17,174 bases of DNA from Candidatus Peribacteraceae bacterium (GTDB taxonomy: Bacteria; Patescibacteriota; Gracilibacteria; Peribacterales; Peribacteraceae), in assembly GCA_013140485.1 (NCBI GenBank), contig JABFSS010000025.1:1-17174 (forward strand), given 5' to 3'. Numbering within the stretch: position 1 is the first letter of the stretch; every line of letters starts with the position of its first letter. The position numbers were made by a program, and so were the translations under genes. Below are positions 1-5,818 of this stretch, in pieces. The notes beneath the pieces were generated by a model, which was given only the letters and a program-made list of their open reading frames with translations, did not search any database and was not told the origin of the DNA.

Positions 1-711
1 CCCCTCATCAGGTCCTTTTCCGATGATTGTGAGATCTACTTCTGGCAGACCGCTTACAGCTTGAATCAGAACATCGACGCCCTTTCCGGGGCTCAGGCGG
101 GCGACGCAGCCTAACCTCACCCCCCCAGCCCCCCTCTCCGCCGTCCGCGGAGAGGGGGGGGAGGAAAATCTTTTCAGATCAATCCCATTCGGAATCGCAA
201 TCACCTTCTCCGGTTTCCATCCCAGATCCAGATAAATCTTCCGGCTCAGTTCCGACACGCAGATCGTCGTCACCGTGTTGCTGAGCTCTCGCAATCGGGG
301 CAGCCACGGATTCTTCGTGAGCCATCGCCCCACGCGGTCATGCTCGATCCAGAAAACTTTGATCCCCTTCGCAACGGCCGCTTCGGTCAGCAGAAGTTTC
401 TCGCTCATACTCAGCATGAAGATCGCATCCAGGTCACTGAATCCCGAAAGAGCCGCCTCCAGTCGCTGCTGCATCTTGTGCTTCCTCCAGAAGAAGTTCA
501 TCGCGCCCCATTTGGTCACCGGCGGCGGGCCGATCTTGAGTTTTGCGTGCGGTAGGTGAAGTTTCGCCGTCTCTTCGAGAAGAACCGGACAGCTTCCGAG
601 AAATGCGACGGCATGACCACGCTCATTCAGTCCTTTCATCAGACTGAGCGTCTGGACTTCGGCTCCGCCGCGAGCGGATTCCAGGGGGAAACGGGTGAAG
701 AGGATTCGCAT
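1..711 (-). CDS. Glycosyltransferase, family 4-like (GT-B fold), C-terminus cut by window edge
   Basis: The frame is open from the ATG at 711 to the window edge, giving the first 237 residues of a larger protein (the family is usually about 350-400 aa). It starts RILFTRFPLESARGGAEVQ, the glycine-rich N-terminal loop of GT-B transferases that handle sugar nucleotides. An IPNGID motif lies at 173-178, and at the start of the second Rossmann domain come CVARLSPGKGVDVL (202-215) and a typical IIGKGPDEG (229-237). These motifs are standard for GT4 enzymes that build cell-surface glycans. Donor and acceptor cannot be told. Residues 183-198, between the two domains, are encoded by a palindromic repeat and look inserted. 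It lies 9 bases behind the 134-aa gene and is probably co-transcribed with it. There is no Shine-Dalgarno sequence before the ATG. Confidence 0.85.
   Translation of the reverse strand, partial: MRILFTRFPLESARGGAEVQTLSLMKGLNERGHAVAFLGSCPVLLEETAKLHLPHAKLKIGPPPVTKWGAMNFFWRKHKMQQRLEAALSGFSDLDAIFMLSMSEKLLLTEAAVAKGIKVFWIEHDRVGRWLTKNPWLPRLRELSNTVTTICVSELSRKIYLDLGWKPEKVIAIPNGIDLKRFSSPPSPRTAERGAGGVRLGCVARLSPGKGVDVLIQAVSGLPEVDLTIIGKGPDEG
115..165. repeat. C-rich palindromic repeat inside the glycosyltransferase frame
   Basis: A CCTCACC lead-in at 115-121 is followed by a perfect hairpin: 13-base arms at 129-141 and 147-159 (CCCCCCTCTCCGC pairing with its complement) with a 5-base loop. The same design, CCTCACC then a CCCTCTCC hairpin, recurs at 12360-12486 between two genes. 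Here it is read through in frame as residues 183-198 of the glycosyltransferase. Confidence 0.85.
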
Positions 712-720
712 AGTGACATC

Positions 721-1125
721 TTATCTATTTTCTTCGAAATACAATCGGTTCAGGAGCAAATTGCCCGTTTCTTTCAATCCGGAAACCATCGCCTCCGTCT
801 TGACGATTTGATCTACAGTGAGGCGGGGAGCGTTTTTCGGAAAAACAATCAGTGTTCGATGCCCTTCATGTAAATGGCAATCGGCGTTCACACATTGCTG
901 AAAGAGAAAATGGAGTTTCTCGCGAACGAAGAAAAATTTTTGTTTAGGAATGTGAATCTCATTTCCTTGCCCCGGATAAATCTCCGGCGCCCCCAATTCA
1001 ATACTGACGTCCTGCATGATCGGATGGTTTCCCATAACCGGCATCGCCGCGAATTGAACAATGGCGTCGTCGCCCTGCTGGCATCGTTTTTCCAAGAATT
1101 CAATGGCGGATTCAGGAGAGGTCAT
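721..1125 (-). CDS. Hypothetical protein, 134 aa, upstream of glycosyltransferase
   Basis: I do not recognise this protein. It is soluble, with no signal peptide or membrane segment. The N-terminal part (residues 1-25) is likely helical. A middle part contains two cysteines and three histidines close together (CVNADCHLHEGH, about 78-89), which could bind metal or simply be structural. It is followed by TLIVFPKNAPRLTVDQIVKTEAM and a helical end. The ATG at 1125 was chosen because a promoter-like pair lies just upstream. Its stop is 9 bases before the glycosyltransferase start, so the two are probably one transcription unit. Coding status rests on the tight operon spacing and the promoter; the antisense frames over it are fragmentary. 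Confidence 0.7.
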   Translation of the reverse strand: MTSPESAIEFLEKRCQQGDDAIVQFAAMPVMGNHPIMQDVSIELGAPEIYPGQGNEIHIPKQKFFFVREKLHFLFQQCVNADCHLHEGHRTLIVFPKNAPRLTVDQIVKTEAMVSGLKETGNLLLNRLYFEENR

Positions 1126-1130
1126 AGCAT

Positions 1131-1161
1131 GTTATTGCGAATCTTTGAACGCCCTTGTCAA
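1131..1161 (-). promoter_or_regulatory. Putative promoter of the 134-aa gene and glycosyltransferase
   Basis: On the minus strand a perfect TTGACA (1161-1156) is followed, after a long 19-base spacer, by AATAAC (1136-1131). The start ATG is only 5 bases further on. The -10 box is imperfect and the spacer is at the upper limit, so this is tentative. Confidence 0.4.
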
Positions 1162-1170
1162 ATATCTTCT

Positions 1171-2475
1171 TCAAATCCGAGATACAATCTTCTCCTGTCC
1201 TCCCATATATGGTCGTAACACCTCAGGAATCGTCACACTTCCGTCTTTGTTCTGGTACATCTCCAGAATCGGAATCAGGATTCTGGGGCTCGCGATGCAG
1301 GTGTTATTGAGCGTGTGGACGAAATGCTTCTTCTTATCCTCACCTTCGTAGCGAATATTCAGACGGCGAGACTGGAAGTCGTAGAACGTCGAACAGCTGT
1401 GCGTCTCGCCGTAGGATTTCCGTGAAGGCATCCACGTCTCAATGTCGTTCTTGTACACCTGCCCCCGTCCCATATCGCCCGTGCAGACGTCGACCACTCG
1501 GTACGGGAGCTTGAGCGCCTGCACGACTTCTTCTGCGTTCGTGAGAATCTCTTTGTGCATCTTCGCGCTCACGGTCGGATCGTTCTCGCAGAGGACCACC
1601 TGTTCGACTTTCTGGAACTGGTGGATGCGGTACAAGCCCTTCGTGTCTTTGCCGTAGGTGCCGGCTTCGCGGCGAAAGCACGGGCTGATGCCGCAGTAGC
1701 GCTTGGGCAGCTCTTCCAGCTTCAAGATTTCATCTTTGTGGTAACTCGTGACCGAAACCTCCGACGTGCCGATCAAAAACGCTCCGTCGCCTTCCACCGG
1801 CCCATCTTTCTCTTTTTGCACACCCACCGCGTACGCCTGCTCCTCTCCCCCGGGGAAGTAACTGGTCCCCATCATCGCCGGGTAGTGCACGAGGAGCGGC
1901 GGAATAAACGGTGTGAAGCCTTTCTTGCGCAGGTGGTCGAGGGTGAACATGAGGATCGCATATTCCAGCCGCGCGCCGTCGCCTTTCAAAAAATACGTCC
2001 GCGATCCGGCAATCTTCACACCGCGTTCAATGTCGAGAATGTCGAGCTTCTCACCCAAAGTGACGTGGTCCAGCGGCTCGAAATCAAACTTCGGAAGGTC
2101 TCCCCACTTTCGCACTTCCTTGTTCTCTGTGTCGTCCTTCCCAACGGGGACATTCGGGAGAGGAATGCTCGGAAGTAAAAGTTGCAGAGCATTCCATTCG
2201 GCTTCAAGCACGGTGAGTTCATCTTCTTTCTTCTTCAGTTCATCCGAGAGCGTCTTCATCTCCTTAATCGTTTTCTCTTTCGCTGCGCCCGTGAGCTTTG
2301 GCACTTCTTTACTCGCGGCGTTTTTCTTCCCGCGCATTTCTTCGACCTCCTTTAATAAATCCAATCTTCCCTGGTCGAGTTTTAAGAATGCCTTCACGTC
2401 GATGGTGATCCGCTTCTTCTTGGCGGCATCGGCGTAGGCATCGGGGCGGGCACGGAGATCACTTAGATCGATCAT
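1171..2475 (-). CDS. serS: Seryl-tRNA synthetase
   Basis: Charges tRNA-Ser with serine (cytoplasmic class II synthetase). At 434 aa it is full length for the family. Residues 1-110 form the charged N-terminal coiled coil that grips the tRNA long arm. The TSE motif is at 237-239. Motif 2 spans about 264-292 with CFRREAGTYGKDTKGLYR, and motif 3 is near 357-377 with ETHSCSTFYDFQSRRLNIRY. The C-terminus has IPEVLRPYMGG. One deviation: the usual TLNGSGLAVGR stretch after motif 3 reads TLNNTCIASPR (388-398), replacing glycines normally conserved there; the Arg is kept. The ATG at 2475 gives the canonical MIDLSDLRARP start. It stands alone between the 127-aa gene and the 134-aa gene, with its own promoter, and its stop is TGA. 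I see no terminator hairpin after it. Confidence 0.97.
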   Translation of the reverse strand: MIDLSDLRARPDAYADAAKKKRITIDVKAFLKLDQGRLDLLKEVEEMRGKKNAASKEVPKLTGAAKEKTIKEMKTLSDELKKKEDELTVLEAEWNALQLLLPSIPLPNVPVGKDDTENKEVRKWGDLPKFDFEPLDHVTLGEKLDILDIERGVKIAGSRTYFLKGDGARLEYAILMFTLDHLRKKGFTPFIPPLLVHYPAMMGTSYFPGGEEQAYAVGVQKEKDGPVEGDGAFLIGTSEVSVTSYHKDEILKLEELPKRYCGISPCFRREAGTYGKDTKGLYRIHQFQKVEQVVLCENDPTVSAKMHKEILTNAEEVVQALKLPYRVVDVCTGDMGRGQVYKNDIETWMPSRKSYGETHSCSTFYDFQSRRLNIRYEGEDKKKHFVHTLNNTCIASPRILIPILEMYQNKDGSVTIPEVLRPYMGGQEKIVSRI

Positions 2476-2481
2476 GCCCGT

Positions 2482-2509
2482 AGACTAGCGCAGAAACCCC
2501 CGAACTCAA
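2482..2509 (-). promoter_or_regulatory. serS promoter, overlapping the upstream stop codon
   Basis: Minus strand: TTGAGT (2509-2504), 16-base spacer, TAGTCT (2487-2482), then 6 bases to the serS ATG. The -35 box contains the TGA stop of the 127-aa gene. The spacing predicts a transcript starting at or within a base or two of the ATG, so serS would be leaderless. Confidence 0.6.
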
Positions 2510-2889
2510 TAACGCCACCCTGGAACACTCGTGGGCACCAGGAATTCGTCACCATCTTCCATGACAGCCCGCTGGACCTTTGATTTGTACAACAACATCA
2601 AGTCTCTGGCTCTTCCCTCAAATGCGAGAACGGGACTTTGAGGCCTATTCATTGCGTCACGCACCAATGCCAAACTTTGAGTCACAATACCCACTATAAA
2701 AATCATTTCCGTTGCAATCGCATTGCTCCCGAAGAGTTTCAGGCACGCTGTACGTACGATGCTGTCATCGTACCGATTTATTATTTCGATGACTGGCTGA
2801 AATGCATTTGCCTCCGATGCATCAAGATCTACCGTCATGCTCTTGAGTTCGCTTACAAGTGCTGTCAGCTGATCGTTTTCGGCAGTCAT
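2506..2889 (-). CDS. Hypothetical protein, 127 aa
   Basis: Not recognised. The N-terminus (about 1-40) is a polar helix, TALVSELKSMTVDLDASEANAF. The centre (about 44-80) is hydrophobic and helical, including ATEMIFIVGIVTQSLALVRDAM, more like a buried helix than a clear membrane span. The C-terminal part is charged and ends EFLVPTSVPGWRY. There is no signal peptide. It follows the 141-aa gene on the same strand after a 55-base gap without a clear terminator or promoter, so the two are probably co-transcribed. There is no ribosome binding site. Its TGA stop lies inside the -35 box of serS. Confidence 0.6.
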   Translation of the reverse strand: MTAENDQLTALVSELKSMTVDLDASEANAFQPVIEIINRYDDSIVRTACLKLFGSNAIATEMIFIVGIVTQSLALVRDAMNRPQSPVLAFEGRARDLMLLYKSKVQRAVMEDGDEFLVPTSVPGWRY

Positions 2890-2944
2890 ATAATTCTTAT
2901 GAAGAAGAAGTAAGTGCCATTGAGAAAGATCAGATTTTCAGGAT

Positions 2945-3370
2945 TCATTCATTGCTCCATTTTGCATCCCTGGCGATCTCTTCTGCCCAGATCCCCATGT
3001 CAGGATTGGGATTCTCTTCAGAAAGATCGGTAGCACATGTTTGAAGCCATTTCTCAATACTTTTCACTACCCGTCCTCCGGCAGCCTCAAATCTTTCGCG
3101 CTCCTCGGCGGTCATTTTTGTCGGACCAATACGCTTAAATATTCCTTGAATAGCACTGAGAGATGTGCGGCATCCCTCAAGCAAGTTCATTTGAACCGAT
3201 AATCTATCACTCCGCCTGGCAGCTCCCAAGCTTTCGGCATATTTATCATTTAAATCATAGATTTTATTAGACTCTGCATCCACAATCGCCGCTTCAGTAC
3301 TGCCCGTACCTGTCTCGTTTACAGTGACCATAGGAAGAAGTGGTAAGAAGATACAATCATTATCCAACAT
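2945..3370 (-). CDS. Hypothetical protein, 141 aa
   Basis: Not recognised. After a short hydrophobic start (LDNDCIFLPLLPMV, possibly not part of the mature start), the protein is hydrophilic and mostly helical: an ESNKIYDLNDKYAESLGAARRSDRL segment, a helix around LLEGCRTSLSAIQGIF, an acidic EERERFEAAGG stretch, and a tail with DMGIWAEEIARDAKW. Met14 (3331) is an alternative start and would remove the hydrophobic residues. It is divergent from the TrmB-like gene across a 98-base AT-rich gap and precedes the 127-aa gene, with which it probably forms a two-gene unit. Confidence 0.6.
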   Translation of the reverse strand: MLDNDCIFLPLLPMVTVNETGTGSTEAAIVDAESNKIYDLNDKYAESLGAARRSDRLSVQMNLLEGCRTSLSAIQGIFKRIGPTKMTAEERERFEAAGGRVVKSIEKWLQTCATDLSEENPNPDMGIWAEEIARDAKWSNE

Positions 3371-3373
3371 TTT

Positions 3374-3401
3374 TCTATATTTGTAAATAAAACTCAGGCA
3401 A
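3374..3401 (-). promoter_or_regulatory. Putative promoter of the 141-aa/127-aa gene pair
   Basis: Minus strand: TTGCCT (3401-3396), 16-base spacer, TATAGA (3379-3374). Only 3 bases separate the -10 box from the ATG at 3370, which is too close for that start to be fully transcribed. Either the internal ATG at 3331 is used or an alternative -10 (TACAAA, 3385-3380) applies. Confidence 0.4.
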
Positions 3402-3428
3402 TCAAAGTTATTTTATATAAGCGCTAAC

Positions 3429-3457
3429 TTGTAAGAAAAACTCAAATTGTCTATAAT
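3429..3457 (+). promoter_or_regulatory. Promoter of the TrmB-like regulator gene
   Basis: TTGTAA (3429-3434), 17-base spacer, perfect TATAAT (3452-3457). The ATG is 11 bases after the -10 box, so the 5' leader would be about 5 bases at most and carries no ribosome binding site. The strongest-looking promoter on the left side of the window. Confidence 0.7.
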
Positions 3458-3468
3458 TACAGACATCA

Positions 3469-4257
3469 ATGCCTCGCACCCGTTTAGCATCAGAACCGGC
3501 ATCCATTCGTCCGCTCCTCCACCGGATCGGTCTGGATGAGAAGGAGAGTGAGATTTATCTTGCACTTCTTTCGTTGAAAGTCGCGCGTGCATCGTCCGTC
3601 GCGAAAGTTGCGCGGCAGTCGCGCAGTCATACGTACTTGATTCTCCGTACGCTTGTGGAGAAAGGTCTCGTCTCCGAAATCGAACGCGGAAAGGTCATTC
3701 ACTTTGTCGCCGAACCGCCACAGCGGCTCCTCGGCTATCTGGATGACCGCAAGCAGCAGCTCGAAGAATTGCGGCCGCTAGTGGAAGGCGCGTTACCGTT
3801 TTTTTCCGCTATTACAAGCCAATTCGTCGGGCAACCGCGCGTCACGTTCCTGCGCGGGATCGATGGGATGAAACAGGTCTACCGCGACATGCTCAAGAAA
3901 GATTTCTGCGCACTCTTCAATCCGGAAGCGATGTATGAAGCGTTCGGCGGCAACGTCGTCACGCAGGTCTATGGCAAGTATGCGGAACTCCATGGACGAG
4001 ATCTTCTCGTCGATAGTCCATCCGCGAAGCAGTACATGAAGGAACTCAAGCAAGGCGACGCGTATCAAATTCGCCTGCTCCCGAAGTCCGTCACCTTCGG
4101 AACCGATACTATCGTCACCTCCGACACCGTCGCGCTCTTTGCGTATGATCTCGACCGGACGATTGTGCGGATTGAGAATGCGAATATTGCAGCCAGTTTT
4201 CGGGCGTGGTTTGAGGTTTTGTGGGCACGGAGTTCCCCGTCGGGAGACAGGAAATAA
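3469..4257 (+). CDS. TrmB-family-like transcriptional regulator
   Basis: A 262-aa protein with an N-terminal winged helix-turn-helix (about residues 16-90): LHRIGLDEKESEIYLALLSLKVARASSVAKVARQSRSHTYLILRTLVEKGLVSEIERGKVIHFVAEPP. The wording (one gene, one helix per step, 'EKGLV' then a basic wing) is that of TrmB/MarR-like regulators. A short coiled linker (DDRKQQLEELRPLVE) leads to a C-terminal effector-like domain (about 115-250) containing FLRGIDGMKQVYRDML and a late IVTSDTVALFAYDLDRTIVRIEN strand pattern, as in the PLD-like sensor half of TrmB proteins. TrmB proteins mostly sense sugars; the ligand here is unknown. It is followed after 55 bases by the 326-aa gene, which has its own promoter. 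It could regulate itself or the divergent 141-aa pair. Confidence 0.8.
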   Translation: MPRTRLASEPASIRPLLHRIGLDEKESEIYLALLSLKVARASSVAKVARQSRSHTYLILRTLVEKGLVSEIERGKVIHFVAEPPQRLLGYLDDRKQQLEELRPLVEGALPFFSAITSQFVGQPRVTFLRGIDGMKQVYRDMLKKDFCALFNPEAMYEAFGGNVVTQVYGKYAELHGRDLLVDSPSAKQYMKELKQGDAYQIRLLPKSVTFGTDTIVTSDTVALFAYDLDRTIVRIENANIAASFRAWFEVLWARSSPSGDRK

Positions 4258-4269
4258 CGCGAGCCATTG

Positions 4270-4299
4270 TTGCGTAAAAGCCCATAATTATGTTATAAT
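4270..4299 (+). promoter_or_regulatory. Extended -10 promoter of the 326-aa gene
   Basis: A perfect TATAAT (4294-4299) is preceded by TGT, forming an extended -10 (TGn). A weak TTGCGT -35 (4270-4275) sits 18 bases upstream. The ATG is 13 bases downstream, so the leader would be about 6-7 bases with no ribosome binding site. Confidence 0.6.
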
Positions 4300-4312
4300 A
4301 TCAAAAATATAT

Positions 4313-5293
4313 ATGATCTCTAAACAGGAGTTACCACCCGGGCCATCCGACGAATTGGCCGGCCGGCTTGAGGAAATTGCATCGTTGAAGTCTGGAGTTT
4401 CAGGCCTAACAGACCGTGTCGAACTGGCGCTGGCCAACCGGCATGTGCGTTCCGGCTATATGGGATTTCCGGGGAGAAATTCTACTGTGGGGTTGCCTGA
4501 GGATGACCTGTCCTACGTCGGCCCTAATATCCGGGAGTATGAGGAAAGACTTGCTCGCTTACGGGCACCCATTGATCAGGCATCGGATGAAGTGGAGCGA
4601 TTACTGGCATCGGACTCGAGCAAGGTGCATAGGGAAGAAATACTGCAGGCAAAAAGAGAAGAATTGAAAGTAGCGCAAGAAAAAAGAAAAACTCTGGTGA
4701 AGGCGTCTGAAATAATCAGTCACTATCTTGCGAATAAGAACAATACTGTCCAGATCCACGGAAAAAGGTTGCCCGCGTACGAGCGGCCTCCCTCGGCAGA
4801 ATTATTTGAAGCATTGAATGCCGCCGGATTTCAGAATGCATTTCACCTTGCGTATCGTACGCCGTTCGAAGGAACTCGAGTCGTCGTCCAGCGGCAGTAC
4901 GAGTCAGATTCGGATGCGATTATCAAATTACAGCAGATCATTGTTCTTTTGGAGAATCGAGCAGTGAATGGAAGGCCGGCGAAGAGCGCTCGGACCGATT
5001 CGCCGATTCGTTCCACTATGTCGCGCGAGCTCGCAGTAGACGCGACTGTAGACGAGTTTCGGGATTTTGTTCGTGCAGAACAAAATAACGGAGGTACGCT
5101 CGAATATGTTTTTAATGACATTCTTGACCGCGTACGGTCGCTCCGTGCTGCGCGAAACTATGACAACGAACCTCGCACATGGGAACGGTTAAAGGACTTG
5201 GAAGTAAAGTTCGATATTGTTCTCGGTCAGTTGCGAAAAACCAATCCCGCAAAGTATACGTGGGACAATCCGTGGCAAGATCTCTTTATCTAG
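4313..5293 (+). CDS. Hypothetical coiled-coil protein, 326 aa
   Basis: Not recognised. Start chosen at MISKQELPPGPS because it lies directly behind an extended -10 promoter; a longer frame would run back into the TrmB gene. No signal peptide or membrane segment. Residues about 8-45 and 72-150 are strongly helical and charged (EYEERLARLRAPIDQASDEVERLL and a Lys/Glu-rich HREEILQAKREELKVAQEKRK run), predicted coiled coils. Residues about 155-230 form a compact segment (KRLPAYERPPSAELFEALNAAGFQNAFHLAYRTPFEGTRVVVQRQY). After a polar linker (RPAKSARTDSPIRS), the C-terminal 90 residues are again helical and end KYTWDNPWQDLFI. Probably a cytoplasmic structural or adaptor protein; function unknown. 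It converges on the TPR gene with 24 bases between stops. Confidence 0.7.
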   Translation: MISKQELPPGPSDELAGRLEEIASLKSGVSGLTDRVELALANRHVRSGYMGFPGRNSTVGLPEDDLSYVGPNIREYEERLARLRAPIDQASDEVERLLASDSSKVHREEILQAKREELKVAQEKRKTLVKASEIISHYLANKNNTVQIHGKRLPAYERPPSAELFEALNAAGFQNAFHLAYRTPFEGTRVVVQRQYESDSDAIIKLQQIIVLLENRAVNGRPAKSARTDSPIRSTMSRELAVDATVDEFRDFVRAEQNNGGTLEYVFNDILDRVRSLRAARNYDNEPRTWERLKDLEVKFDIVLGQLRKTNPAKYTWDNPWQDLFI

Positions 5294-5317
5294 TCCAGAA
5301 GAGACACGAAAGTATTT

Positions 5318-5770
5318 TCATTCTTCCAGTCCCGACTTCTTCAGCACTTTCTGCACCGTCCGCACGTTCTCCAAAATATTCTGAATGTTCTCTTTGTCGC
5401 GCCCCTTCTTCGGATTTAGCATCGCCAGCGCCGACTGCCATGCCTGCAGCGCTTCCATCGCCTGGTTGTTCCGCGCGTATGCCGCTCCCAAATCCATCCA
5501 CGCCTCCGCGTCATCGACTCCCTGCTCCAGCGCTTTGCGGTAATAGATGATCGCCTGCGTGGGTTCGTCATTGATCGTGCAGTTCTGCGCCACTTGCAGG
5601 CAGAACGCGACGTAGTTATTGAGAAAGTGCACTTCGTCGGGAACCAGCTCCATCGCCTCGCGAAGAAGACGTTCCCCTTCTTCATAATGGGTTTCGTCCG
5701 TCACGCGCATCGCTTCTTCGGTGAGTTCTATGGCGCGTTCATAGCCGTCTGAAGAAAAGTCCTTAGCCAT
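5318..5770 (-). CDS. Small tetratricopeptide-repeat protein
   Basis: A 150-aa protein made almost entirely of helix pairs. TPR signatures: YEEGERLLREAMELVPDEVHFLNNYVAFC (about 29-57), TQAIIYYRKALEQGVDDAEAWMDLGAAYARNNQAMEALQAWQSALAMLNP (about 71-120). TPRs are protein-interaction scaffolds; the partner is unknown. The ATG at 5770 (MAKDFSSDGYERA) is preferred over the upstream ATG at 5791, which would lie inside the shared promoter. No signal peptide. It is divergent from uvrB with 48 bases between the start codons, and the two promoters overlap completely, so their expression is probably linked. Confidence 0.85.
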   Translation of the reverse strand: MAKDFSSDGYERAIELTEEAMRVTDETHYEEGERLLREAMELVPDEVHFLNNYVAFCLQVAQNCTINDEPTQAIIYYRKALEQGVDDAEAWMDLGAAYARNNQAMEALQAWQSALAMLNPKKGRDKENIQNILENVRTVQKVLKKSGLEE

Positions 5771-5779
5771 GCAGGGACC

Positions 5780-5809
5780 ATTGAACCACACCGTGGGGAG
5801 GGGTACAAT
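5780..5809. promoter_or_regulatory. Mirror-image divergent promoter for uvrB and the TPR gene
   Basis: Plus strand: TTGAAC (5781-5786), 17-base spacer, TACAAT (5804-5809), 9 bases, GTG of uvrB. Minus strand: TTGTAC (5808-5803), 17-base spacer, TTCAAT (5785-5780), 9 bases, ATG of the TPR gene. Each strand's -35 is the other strand's -10, one base out of register. Both genes would be nearly leaderless. Confidence 0.7.
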
Positions 5810-5818
5810 TGGGGTTCC

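Noticed and set aside
4139..4312. Upstream extension of the 326-aa protein
   Set aside because: It lies in the TrmB-like gene and upstream of the extended -10 promoter.
5294..5317. Terminator between the convergent 326-aa and TPR genes
   Set aside because: Only a 4-base GAAA/TTTC stem with partial flanking complementarity; no stable hairpin with T-run.
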